This document shows, one piece after another, positions 1 to 22,266 of a DNA stretch of 64,000 nucleotides (position 1 is its first letter; every line of letters begins with the position of its first letter). Below the pieces are notes generated by a model. It made no database searches. It was not told the DNA's origin and saw only the letters and a program-made list of their open reading frames with translations. The translations under genes were made by a program, and so were the position numbers. The stretch lies in assembly GCA_964036275.1 (NCBI GenBank), contig CAXIWQ010000266.1:173052-237051 (forward strand). The letters run 5' to 3'. The DNA comes from Litoditis marina. Lineage: Eukaryota; Nematoda; Chromadorea; Rhabditida; Rhabditidae.

Positions 1-188
1 ACCTTCTCCTTTCTAAGAGCACCGAAAACACGAAATAGCTAGATTTAAGGCTGCTCAGGCATCAATTGGCATGTTGCCAAGACATGATTCATTTCTCCGT
101 AAAGTTGGTGTTTGTGTCGAGAAAGTTATTTTTCTACTGAACTACATATGGAACTATACTCGAACATCTTTTGAATTATATTTTCCAG

Positions 189-2560
189 GAGCCCAAGATC
201 CACTGTCCATTCGATTTGAATGTACTATCGAGGACTCCAATCACGTACAGCACAAGAGCGCCGAGCGCTACTATTGGTGTGTTTTCAGTGCTTTTATTTT
301 CTAACTGAAATCCCTGTATAATTGTGTTACTTCTGGTTTCATATTCTATCTTTATCGCTTGTTTATAATCTGGTGTTTGCTTTTAATGCTGACATTATTC
401 AGGTACAAAATGGCGGAAAAGTTCAATGACATGGAAACTCGGGAAAAGATTCTGAACGCACCGAATACTCCCAAGGCCGAGGAAGCCATGAAGGAAATCA
501 AAGATTTTGATGAAAATGTCTGGAACGAGGTGGCCATTTTTGAAATTTTCCACACTTTCGCAGAGCCGAAAAGAAAATCATTTTTGGGTTGACCTTTTGA
601 TAGAAGTAGGTAGACAATATCCGAGTTCGGCTTAGTGGTAAGCGGTTTAAATATTAGAGTGTTCGAGAAAGTTCAGTTTTAAATTATTCATCAACCCAGT
701 TTGTTTTCAGTAATAACTAAATAAAGCGTTCAAGCCTAGGGAACCGGTTCGTCTTTTCTCCCAGTGTGTACTACACAACTGAACGCCTTTCTCGTCAAAA
801 TAGCGGAGAATCGATAATTTTTGATGCCTTCGGGAATCATATGTATTATCAACAGAGAAAGCGTCACTCTCGGAGAATGGTTGCACGTTACTGGTGTATG
901 ACTTCAGGTTAAAATGTCGGTCTGGGAGGAGGGTCAAAAATACAAGCTGGAGCAGGTCAGATGGATTTCCAACGTATTGCTGGAGACGGGCAACACGTAC
1001 ATTGCCGTTTCGCATCACGACAAGGTAAGTGAAGGATATATGGATGTTTTCGAATAACTATTTGAGAATCATTCTCCGTCCGGGTGGGTGAAATTTCTGC
1101 AGAAAATAGCTTGCAGCAGTCCAGCAGAAAACCTGCGACCCGCTCGAATCGGCTACAAAATCCGCGAAAAGACCGCAAGTCGCTAGTTTGTCTCAGATTC
1201 GAAAAGAATGATTTGAAGTTGGGTTTGTCCTGTAGGATAGCTGCTAACTCAGGCGACTGCATGTCCCAGGTACAAGAACGGGACGTCCCATGTCCCGGGA
1301 CAGTACCAAAAATTACGATAGAAATGGAGCATATTTGCATATAAAAGTCAGGATCGAGGAGAATTTTTGTCATCATTTATGCAAATCTGCTCCATTTCTA
1401 CCGTAATCCTTGGTACTGTCCCGGGACAGTACCGGGACATGGGGCGTCCCGTTCATGTACATGGGACATGCGACTGCTGAGAATCACTGTGAACGGCTGT
1501 CTTAGAGGCAATGAAATGTGTTACGCCCTGGGATAGTTTTCGAGAATTCAAATCGGATTTTCAATTGCGGAACAATTTGGTAGAGCTCTAATATCTTTTT
1601 CAGAACTTCGGCACGGGTTGGCGTAAGAATCGCGAGGAATCGAACAAGCCTATCTTCTGGGATGGCCAAAACCAGGGCGGCAAGTTCCTCATGCGCTATC
1701 GCAAGACGCTGGCACCTACTCATGCTTGGGCTGGTCCGAACGAGAAAGAGGTTGGTAATTTTTGATTACACAGTTTGTAATACGGATAATTCATATCTAT
1801 GAGTGAAGAAATAGCACTGGCTCTCGGTTGCGGTTTACATTCTTTTGTTATTGAGATCCATGTTCTCCTCAGTTAACCGCTTGAACATTCATTTAGCTAT
1901 TGTTTCGTCAACAGCTGTGAATTCTAAATCATGCATTAACATGCACTAGTTTTGGCGGAGGGGTTGCGGGTGCACTATTTGAGACTAGACGGGTCCCTCA
2001 TTCTCAGTATAAAACTTCTCATTTTTTGTTCTAAATGATTCGAAATATTTGGATTTTTGGTAAGGAGGTAGCGGATCGTGTCTCTCAATGAGGTACCGGC
2101 CTCAAAAGTTATAGTCCAGTATCTTGTAAGTGTATGTTCTAAATCATCATGATAAATTTGGTAATAAAATTCAAGCAATTCAACTGTGTGTCCGGTTATA
2201 GGAGGAGACATCGGTTTTGGATCATATTCCTCTGTTTCAGGAATCAATGTTCAATTTGATCGAGCTATTGTTAACTTTGAATTGTGCTCATGAATTCAAC
2301 GGTGTATCTGATTACAGGAGACTCAGCGCAAGATCAGTGAGCTGAAGCGCTTCGTTTGGCGTCGTATCGACCAGGGCGCCCGTCGTGGCGGCATGGGCGG
2401 TGGTCGTGGAATGCGTGGCGGTCGCGGTGGTGGCAGAGGTGGTGGACTCAACGGTGGCGAGACCTCGGCCGCACCCGGCGGTAACCCTAGTCGTCACTCG
2501 GGTGGGGGAGGAGCCTACGCTGCTGGTGGTGACAGAGGTTATTCTACATTCCACAAGTAG
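189..2560 (+). CDS. NADAR-domain protein with RGG-rich C-terminal tail (5' partial)
   Basis: Five exons splice in one frame: 189-276, 403-529, 908-1024, 1604-1750 and 2318-2560 (stop TAG), giving 239 residues; the 5' exons lie before the window or were not recognised. Residues 1 to about 150 resemble the NADAR/YbiA fold: an SAERYYW block like the family's S-E-x-Y motif, KILNAPNTPKAEE like 'kIl.a.sP.eAk', DFDENVWNE, LLETGNTYIAVSHHDK like 'LL.TG..lvE....D', then FGTG and WDGQNQGGKFLMRYR like 'W.G.N.LG..LM.lR'. NADAR proteins are N-glycosidases acting on riboflavin intermediates or ADP-ribosylated nucleotides. The last exon encodes a basic segment (KRFVWRRIDQGARRGG) and then a Gly/Arg tail typical of RNA-binding RGG regions. 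The usual Glu of the 'lvE' motif is Ala here, so activity is doubtful. Domain call is from motif similarity by eye. Confidence 0.7.
1248..1481. repeat. Foldback element in NADAR-gene intron
   Basis: An inverted repeat inside the intron 1025-1603. The left end CTCAGGCGACTGCATGTCCC is mirrored, with mismatches, by GGGACATGCGACTGCTGAG. Inner arms contain CCATGTCCCGGGACAGTACC and its complement around an AT-rich loop. No coding content. Probably a MITE-type element. Confidence 0.7.
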
Positions 2561-2991
2561 TTCTATGTTTAAGAATTTTTTCCACAAAAGTTTTCCATAT
2601 TCTACTTCAAATTTGAGTTTGAGTGTGCTCATTTCCTAATAAATGCTCTCCTTTAATCACAAAGGATGTGTTCATTTCGCTCATTTCCTAATAAAGTTTA
2701 TCTTGTTTTAATAAAAGTCTGCAACTACCGCGTCAACGGAATCCAGTCAAATGTGTGTATATATAAATTAGCCCACATAAGCGTTTCTTCACCACTATTT
2801 TTATTATGTGGTGTTATTTTTGCGCTCAGCTTTCCCAGTCGTTAGTCCGTTGATTTCTATATGTGCAACCATTTTTGAGTTAATAAAACGTTCAAGCTTT
2901 CATTCTAAAATCAAGATGAACCAACCGGGAAACAAACAAACATATTTACAAAATCAAAATATCGAGATATAATATCTGGACCAGAGACCAA
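2561..2991. other. Convergent 3' intergenic region with poly(A) signals
   Basis: This 431-bp stretch separates the stop codons of the NADAR gene (+) and CUL4 (-). AATAAA occurs on the plus strand at 2638-2643, with further copies near 2691 and 2715. On the minus strand AATAAA lies at 2800-2805, about 190 bp past the CUL4 stop. These fit 3' ends for both genes. No ORF of note. Confidence 0.6.
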
Positions 2992-13451
<10,460 letters not shown>

Positions 13452-13489
13452 CTGCAACAACAAACACATGTATATAAGTTTACACTTTA

Positions 13490-13720
13490 CAGCCGGCAGC
13501 ATACACCGCCAAGGGCCTCTCCTTCCCCTCGTGTGTCGTGTTGCAAGCCCCCCCCCCCAAAAACGGCCACATTCAACAATTTTCTGTTGAATTATCGCTT
13601 AGTTTGTATGAAAATTCGTAAGTTAACAGCCCGCGACCCCAACTTTTTACAAGAATTTGTTCGCGACTCCCCCTTTTATAAGAGGCCACGGCGGTGTATG
13701 GCCGGCAGCCGGGTTCATAC
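13490..13720. repeat. Degenerate foldback next to the assembly gap
   Basis: GCCGGCAGCATACACCGCC near 13493 is mirrored by GGCGGTGTATGGCCGGC near 13692. Intervening sequence includes a C-homopolymer (about 13548) and a GCGACCCCAACTTTT block also seen near 13078. Lies 5' of the first recognised CUL4 exon. Confidence 0.5.
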
Positions 13721-13800
13721 TTTTTATGTCGGCGTACTACGCCCGCATTTTCACTGAATACCGAAGAACTAATTCGATTAACGCCCGCGTAGGGCAATAC

Positions 13801-14000
13801 NNNNNNNNNNNNNNNNNNNNNNNNNNNNNNNNNNNNNNNNNNNNNNNNNNNNNNNNNNNNNNNNNNNNNNNNNNNNNNNNNNNNNNNNNNNNNNNNNNNN
13901 NNNNNNNNNNNNNNNNNNNNNNNNNNNNNNNNNNNNNNNNNNNNNNNNNNNNNNNNNNNNNNNNNNNNNNNNNNNNNNNNNNNNNNNNNNNNNNNNNNNN
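13801..14000. other. Assembly gap (200 N)
   Basis: Exactly 200 N, probably a conventional placeholder length. The missing N-terminal exons of CUL4 are expected in or beyond this gap. Confidence 1.
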
Positions 14001-15599
14001 TTTTCTACCCCCTCTATTGACCAAATGAAAGTATATAGTCATATAGATTAGAAATTGTGCATTAATACATTAGAGCAGGCAGCACTAGCAACCAAAGAGT
14101 GTACGAGAAAATTAACGAGCGGGAAGTCTACTTCAAACCGGAAAAATATTAGCTGAGTCAAGAAAATGAGGTGGGAACTGAAAAGGTTTTAGACTTAAGT
14201 TCCTTTTGGTAAAACATAAGCTCACGCAACCAGAGGTCTGGCAAATATTCTAAAACTAAACAACGTGATGGAAAGAAGTAACTGATTGTGAGAAATATTC
14301 AATGATAGGGTTAAGTTAAGCGTGATTTATAGTTGCCCTCATTCAACTAATCTCCTTTCACAATATTAAAAGCATGAATTTTATGCCTGGAAACTAGTGT
14401 TTGTTGTACAACCAAAATTTTAAACGTATAACACAAAAAATCTTGGTAAAACATGATATCTTTACTCCATTACAATGTGCGAATGAAAAAACATTATTGT
14501 ACAACTTAAAACTCGGTGAGTTTCAAATAATTATTCAAACAAAATTAGCTTGCATAGCAAAATGCAGGAAATACAATTCGAACAGGAAACCAAAGACCAT
14601 GCGGCCATTTTGTGTTCAGATAACACAGGGGAGGAAAATCAATAGAAGACCCAGTATAGGGTTCGCTCTTTTCAGGGAAACCCCATAGCTGGTGTATGTT
14701 GTCAATCCCAATATATTTGTAGTTTGATCCCGTTGTTTTTCGAGCAATTCGTAAATTATGATCAAGATCAAACTACAAACTAAATAAGTCCCGCTATTCG
14801 CAGAGACTTAATTATAAAAAGGTCAATTAATGTTCAAATAACTGATTTCATCAAAAACATAAATTTGCGGAAAGTTGTGCTTGTTCACGTTCACATGCTG
14901 GAGAAGACACACTTTTTTCAGAGAAAAAATCAAACATGATAAACACTATTGAACTTCTTATTCTATCACAGTTTCATTGAAAATAGCGGAAAGTATACGG
15001 AAAGTATACAATTTGTATTCACAAGTTGCCAGGAAATGTGATATGTTATTAGGACGCAGTAAGATTAGACAGCAAAATATACCACGTATTTTCTCAGACG
15101 ATAATATTTCAGTGAAAAAGTGATTAGTTATATAAAACACTTTTAATTTCAACATGAGCTGATTTGCTCAAAAAATCTCAACAAAAAACGAGCGATTTTC
15201 AACATTCATTAACACACTATCTACACGAAAACATGAGCTCATGGAATAAAATTAATAGAATATCTCAAAAGTGAAATCTGTGAGCAACCCTAATCGAGAA
15301 CAAACACATCAAGGCAGGCGAGGAGTAAAAATCGGTAAAAAATGTCTAACTTAAGAATATCTAAGAAAACGTTGAGCACTGTAATGAAAAGCTTGATGGA
15401 AGGGAATGAAATGAATACAATTTGATCGTTTTGGTTTGACTTAAATACTGGGAACCTAAATTCGAATCAATTGTGAGAGAAAATCTAGACTATACTGGGC
15501 ATTAATTAAAAAGTCAAACAGTCACGTGAAATTTAGATAAACACCAGTAAATACTACTGTAACATTTACGCTTTCCTATTCTGATACATTCCACACGTT
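14001..15599. other. AT-rich intergenic stretch, no gene recognised
   Basis: The region between the gap and the 3' end of the transporter gene. It holds a 14715-14780 foldback with TTTGTAGTTTGATCCCG and GATCAAACTACAAAC ends, a motif that recurs across the window. I searched for cullin N-terminal exons on the minus strand and did not recognise any. Confidence 0.5.
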
Positions 15600-18500
15600 T
15601 CACTGTTTTACGTGACTGAAAACGTGACTAGCACACCTATGAAGAGGAAACACTGCGACTAGTTCGTCGTGAGAAACAATATTGAGAACCGTAGAAGAGG
15701 GAAGACCCGCCACAATCTGAAAGTGTCAGGTTTTTTACCAAAGGAGGCATTTTTAAAGTTTTTTTCTAAATTTTTCACAAGACAACGATTTTTTGAAGCA
15801 CGGGTTGGATTCGCTCTCGAAATGTAAAACCCAGACACGCTTCACTTGAAAAAAGTCGAAAAGTAGTGAAAATTCAGTGTTTTTCGAGAAAACCTTGTGA
15901 GATGATGATCATCTTTGTCATCATAGAATATCATCTATTCACATTGAGTTTGAATGAAATGCCATTTTTTTAATGAAATGTCATTCACAACTTTTCAGAC
16001 TTACAAAGAAAAGTTCAGACTTACAAAGAATACGTGAACTGCGGCAATAAAGGTGACAGTCAGGGGGAACCCGAGTTTCTCCACTGAGAAGCCCCCTACG
16101 GTGGGCCCGAAAAAGGCACTGCAACAGAAATTCTAAATTAAACTGTTACTAGAAAAATCTAACAAAGTTACGTATTCAATTAAAAGTGATACTTTCTAAA
16201 TTTAACTGGTTTTGATAATTGAATATCACCGTTAGTATTAGTATTAGGTGCTTCTGATAGAAGATCTTCTATCGATAGCATGGTATAGTCTTTGTCCTTC
16301 CTACTAAGACTCTTACAGTACTATTACCCAACATCAACTTCGATTGAGTTATTGTTGTAAAACCACGAAATTGAGAAGTGTCCAAAACTTGTTCGAAAAA
16401 TGTTATTGGAACTTAAAATTGAAATCCATCCCCCATCAAAAGTACAGAAACGACTGACTCACCCGAATGCAAACGCAGACTGAAAAAGACCCGAAACACA
16501 TCCGTAAGTATGAAAAGAATCGTCGTAACCGTAATCTCTGAAAAGCGCGAATTTCAAAAGAATTACTTGTCATTTTGTTGATTATTGAAGAATGACAGAT
16601 ATTCTCAGAGAAAGAGGAGACATAAAAGCCATTAGTTTCATTTTTATTCGTTGCGGGACGCACAGAAAATGATGACAAATTGAAAAAAAGAATTTCACGT
16701 TCACGCATCTATTTGGGTGTTTGGGTGTGACCATTACAAATAGTAAGAGGTGAAAATGTGTGAATTTACCTAACAGCATCCAAACATCCTTGGAAAGTGG
16801 GAATATATTGTGCGCCGGCTGCCAAACCAAGCAGAGATAGTGACAGACCGATCACAAACAGACTCCTGCAAGTATATTTTACAGACAGCATTAGTTTTCC
16901 AAAACCTTTTTCTTACAGATCTCCTGAAAAGCCGCCAACGGAGCAATACAGTACTTGGAAAAACTACAAAAGATGGAAACTTAGTTTGATGTTCATGAAT
17001 ACGCTGCCGAATTCTCGCTGGTAATTCCAAAAAGTATGATTGGTGGGAAATCGTCTCCAAACTCACTTTTCCATGGGTATGAATGGCGCCGGGCCAATTA
17101 ACAACATAGAAATGACAGTCATGACGGAGCCGAATACCATTATCGTGTTCAGGCATTGGTATCTGAATAGAAAGAAATAAAATGGAATATATTTATTTGC
17201 GATTCACTACGTAACTTCTTACATTTTTATATGTGGCACTCCAATAGAAGAAATACTAACGAAAAAAATAGGATTACGGAAAAAGGGTGTTACCCTGTTA
17301 CGCGCTAACAGTGATTAAAGGGTCAGTGTTACATCGATATTGTTCTGTGTTACATATTATAATAAGTTATATGTTTAAATATGTGGATTTTGTAATATTT
17401 ATGTGTAATGTAAGTGAATGAATGAACACGAACCAATATTGAACATGGTTTATTTAAATACCTGTCAATAAGAAGACCCCAGACGGGTGCGGAGATGGTG
17501 TAGATGCCACCGCACAGCAGAAACATCAGACCCACCATGGTGGGCGACAGTTTAAACTAGAAAATATCCACATGAGAACTAGTGAAAAAACCTTATTTGA
17601 TGATTATGTAAGAACTCAAGAACTGGTACAGTGACGATCCGGACAGAAATAACTCAGTGTGGTTTACTTAGCTTCATGTTCTGTACTTCAATGCAACGAC
17701 AAGTGTTCTTGCAAACACCTAGTAGATCCGAAATGTCCGGCGATGGTAGTTAGAGGAACTTCAACGTTTTGTTGTTGTTTGTTCCCAGAGTATTTCATGT
17801 ACTGTCGACTACTTTCTTATTGTTTGTTTACGGAGAACAGTGACCGTATTCATAATCATCCAATCCCAGTCTGTGTCTCTCCCAAAATACAATCCTTCTC
17901 TGCATGTTCTGACCTCCCGCCGGCAAACGACTAACGCAAATTACTGCACAAAACTGGAGACGCAGGCTGGTATGGAGATGGAGGTACCGAATCCCTCTCT
18001 CGTATCTACTCGGAAAACAACGAACCGATTCTAGATGTCCTGCGAGGGTGGGATCGAGGAAGGACATGGATATGGCACAGGCGACCACCGCCGACAGCAT
18101 AATCCAGATGACGGGGATCCGCAGCATCGCCAGCATTCCCTTGGCGTCCTCGTCGCACGCATCGTCTGCAATTGTCGACTTTAGCTTAGTTGTCTATGTT
18201 TTTCTCAGCAATGATATCCGAAAACAGTTTGCTGACATTTAATATTAGAGAGGTATGAAATGATTTATTCGCGGTTAACTTGCTCATGTATCCCTCTAAG
18301 TGGCAGATTGTGTTGTCTTTTTTTGTCTTTTTGTCTGGCAACTCGCAACTGTCTGTTTTTAGCAAAGTAGTTTTTCATGTCAAACTTCGAGTAGCCACGC
18401 CTCCTTAAGTGCCGCTCTAACTCCTCCAGGTTATGTTTGAGTATATGAGATTGAGCAACTATGGGAAGATAAAAGATTGACGTGGATCTGTACTGTACAT

Positions 18501-21500
18501 TCAGCTCTGAACCGCTGTACCTGTATCTCGGTCCCAACAAACTCTGGTCGTGATCAAAGACTACGCTGTTTACAGGGATCAATTAACAACCTACACATTG
18601 TGCGCAGCGCGGAGCGTCTCTCTTAATATCCGTTTATTGGACCTGTTTTATGTTTTTTGTTTATGTGATCTCTAAAACTAATATTTAATACTTACTTTCT
18701 TGACACTCGTTTTTTATACTAATAACACTACTTCTCAGACTCTATGGCAAATGTTCCGAAACTCACCGTTTTGCTCCTCTATCAACCAAGTGCTGAGCAG
18801 TGTGGCAAATAGAAGAATGCCGCCGAGTACCATGAAGGGCAGCTGAAACCCGCCGAACTCGTAGAGGAAACCGCCTATCAGGGGACCGGCGGTGTAACCG
18901 AGACCCGCAAACGTCTCCATGATGCCCTGCAATAGGATATATCGTCGTTCCCCTGGCATCGGCAGAATAGAACAAAAACGTGTGTTCCTGTCCCTCTTGT
19001 AGGATCATCATTGCAGAAGATCAAAGCTGAGAACACTAGTGTTCACACTCATTAATAAAAGGTAAAAATGGAGGTATTTTGGTTAAAATGGGGGTTATTT
19101 GAGCCTATCTCGGGAATGGAACCATTATATCTGCTAATTTTTTGATATGTTGTTTGAATTATTTATTCATGTACACTTTATGAACTTCAGACTGTATGTA
19201 CTTCATTCTCAATGTTTGATGAAAGAAACATGTGTTATACAGCAGGATAATTGCAACAGTTGACACCAAACACTGAGCGCTGGAGAAAAAAATGGCAAAA
19301 TGTGATTTGAGCAACGTGAAAATGTCAGGAATCAGAATTAGTAAACTGTTTGTACTCACGATTACAACGGTAATCCTGCCGGGGAAACATTTTGCCGATA
19401 TGGCGAAACTAGAAGTGACGAACGCGGCGTCCCCCACCGCCTCCAGAATTCGAATAAGAAGAGAAGCCCAGAAGAACATCGTCCCAGAGGGCAGGAAGTT
19501 GAGGAAACTGGAAAAATAACATCCAATAAATAAGCTCAATAAAAGTTGTACTCAAAAGCGTTTTCACCTTGATTCATGAGAAATTAGAGTCATTTAAAGG
19601 GTTGGGTCAGCATTAATAATCTCTCCAAAAGTAATGTTTATGATACACTTTTTTAGATTCAACTCCCGGAAAAGGGTTGTAATTGACGTTGATCACCATA
19701 AGTATACTTGTGGGGGTGATAGTTTACGATCGTGATTTTGGGACAAATCGTCCTAGAAATGGTTGGTATTCTACATAATTTGGTTCTCGAAATTTGGTGC
19801 GAATGAAATATCAAAAGGCAAGAAAACCTCGCAGTTGGCATTTTTTTCAAATATGCAAACAATATCGTATATACAGGAAGTATTGTATAGAACTTTCTCT
19901 TTCCGAGTCTACCCTTTATAGCCTCGGAAAGAGAAAGTTCTATACAATACTCCCTGTACATACAATATTGTTTGCATATTCTTCTCTTCTCTATTGTTCT
20001 GTGTCTCGCTGTTTGTAGTTTGATCTCAGCGCTTTTCGGTAAAAATTTGTGAATTTGGGCGACGATCGAACTCAAACTACAACTCAGCCATGATCATCCA
20101 CTATGTCGAGAGCCAAAAGGCAAATCTGGCAATTGAACAAAAATGAGAATAGCTACTGACCCGAAAAGAATGGCAGTTACTCCTGTAATCGTGAGACCTA
20201 TGACGAACATTTTCTTCGACCCGAATGTTGACATCTGGAAAAAGCGAACAATCTCGTATTTCTAGCATGATGCTTACCTGTAGCAGAAGCGAACAGCACT
20301 CAGTTAAGGAAACATGCGAGTAAACTGAACTTATTGTGAGAAGAAGAATCCAATAGGTCTCGATAGCTGAATACAAATCTTAGGATTGTTTGGTGTGAAA
20401 CCAAACCTACTCAGAGAACTAACAAACGAAAAGGAAACTAACGTAACGCCCGAATATTGGAGCAGTGAGGAACATGGTCAGCTCGAAGACACCAAACACC
20501 ATTCCTGTTTGGGTTTCCGTCATCCCTTTCAGCTTAGCCTGAAATGAACACATTATTGGGAGTGAAAAAGCATTGATGTAGTTTGATGAACGCCGACATT
20601 CATCTAGTATGACCGAGGACGGGAGCAAACTACGAAGACAGCGAGATAGGACAGAAACACCGCAGACGCCTGCTTTGGGAAGGGTGCATCCTACACTAGT
20701 TTTTTGGAAGACCGTAGCAATCCTAAGTTACCACATTATGCATGCAGCGCGAATTCAATAAAAAATCAATACACTCAATTTTTGATCTATCTATTTGCGA
20801 TAAGCGTTCAGGATTGGAAATGAAAAGATCAAACAAAACATAAACATATGGGTTTTACACGGCGCACAGACTGCCTACGTTCATACATTTTCAGGATCGA
20901 TATATATCCTTAGCTCTCAGTTATTTGGGGAGCACAGGTACTATCAGCTACTTTCCTGCTGAGACTGCTACAGTACACACTTGAACTTTCTCAGGACGAT
21001 TTTCTACTGCAATTCGTATACTCAGAATCAAAAAAATATTAGGTTTATATTCTTTCCAGTACCATTCTCGTATACAAAAATACCATTAGTTTAATTTTCA
21101 TACTGTAAAAGTCTCGCTAGGAATGAAAAAGACTATACGGACCTCCGTCGGATAAAAGGGCGCAATACAACTGAAGGCGACCGTGGAACAGAGGTTGGCG
21201 ATGGCGAGCATGATGATGGTCGCCCACTCCTTGTGGCTCAGGTCGAATAGCGAGGCCTGCAACACGTATGGTACTCGGACAGTTACTCGACAGGACTGGG
21301 TGGATCGAAGAAACGTGGACTGTCTCAACCAGTCTGCGGTCTCTCTGACCTTTATGCTCTCTCGCTTCTGTAGCTTGCTAATCGCGGAAGACTGGCGCTA
21401 CCTTTTCGAGTAGGATGCAACCAAATCTGCGTTGTGGTTGGATCTGATAACGGCAGAGATTGCAAGTTGGAACTGGAAACCAGAGGGATCAAACTACAGA

Positions 21501-22110
21501 CTACAGACCAAAATGTTCCGTTCTAGGCAAACCTTCATTGGACGAATTTCATACTAATTTTCCTAAAAAGCATTTCGGATATTCAGTAGTGCGCTCACGC
21601 AAAACGTACGCCAATATCAAAGCATAGCCGATGGAACAATCTTATAGAAGGAACAAAAGAAATATTTTGATTCTGAGAACCACACATAGTAAAAGTGAAT
21701 CTTGTACTGTAGACACTACCTTTCTGATGGATACGTCTGATGCTCCTCCCTCGGATTCCTCCTCACTGGAAGATAATTTGGTTTGAATGCAAAATAACAC
21801 AAAATACTGCTCACATGTTTTGCAAAGTGTGTTTTAGTAACTATAGAATATTTGGCACGATCTGTGCTTCTCCTACTCGCAGATACAGCAACAGTTGGGA
21901 TGAAACTGTATTGTCATTTGTGATGAACCGGTGTCAAAAATATATAAAAAGTACTCAGAACTCTACCTAGGTGAGCATTTTTTAGAAATTATAAATACTC
22001 TCTCTGCCTCTCTCTCCTTCCCCTTGCTATCTCTTTCCCTCCCTAGCTCTCACTCTCTCCCTCCCTAGCTCTCCCTTTCTCCTTCCCCTCACTCCCTCTC
22101 CCCTTTTCTC

Positions 22111-22159
<49 letters not shown>

Positions 22160-22266
22160 ACCTCTCATCTTCGTCCTCGCTACTGCTCTGTGGTGCTTTC
22201 TTCAGAAGCCCCTCCTCCGTCCTCCGTCCAGTACTACCGTATCCCACCACATTTCGGTTTGAATCC
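15600..22266 (-). CDS. SLC18B1: SLC18B1-like vesicular polyamine transporter, MFS (5' partial)
   Basis: Fourteen exons join in one frame: 22266-22162, 21765-21720, 21256-21143, 20538-20443, 20234-20161, 19507-19360, 18926-18767, 18165-18026, 17556-17462, 17162-17067, 16865-16770, 16537-16463, 16118-16025 and 15716-15600. They give 484 residues without the initiator Met. A Ser/acidic N-terminal tail (SSSEDEDESEEE) precedes 12 predicted TM helices. Between TM2 and TM3, GRYMSTFGSKKM is MFS motif A; in TM5, LGYTAGPLIGGFLYEFGG is the antiporter motif C. SFLDPTLAGHLE, LIGPAPF, TYGCVSGLFQSAFAFG and FFGPTVGG match SLC18B1. The family exchanges vesicular protons for polyamines and is related to VMAT/VAChT. 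The last exon is the least certain: if 16118 is read through instead, a stop follows at 16001-16003 and TM12 is short. The start exon lies 5' of 22266. Confidence 0.9.
18265..18582 (-). pseudogene. Possible reverse-transcriptase remnant in transporter intron
   Basis: An open frame of about 105 codons lies in the intron between transporter exons 18926-18767 and 18165-18026. Its middle (LEELERHLRRRGYSKFDMKN) resembles the 'L..L...RGYP' region near the end of many retroelement reverse transcriptases. It has no polymerase motif. This is a tentative resemblance; a chance ORF is quite possible. Confidence 0.2.
19851..19979. repeat. Short foldback element
   Basis: ATATGCAAACAATATCGTAT at the left is mirrored by ATACAATATTGTTTGCATAT at the right. 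The inner arms GAACTTTCTCTTTCCGAG and CTCGGAAAGAGAAAGTTC are perfect, with a short loop. It lies in the transporter intron between exons 20234-20161 and 19507-19360 and is followed by a TTTGTAGTTTGATC motif copy at about 20013. Confidence 0.8.
22001..22157. repeat. CT-rich microsatellite
   Basis: A CT/CCCTCT tract ends five bases before the donor of the first recognised transporter exon (22162). Confidence 0.85.
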
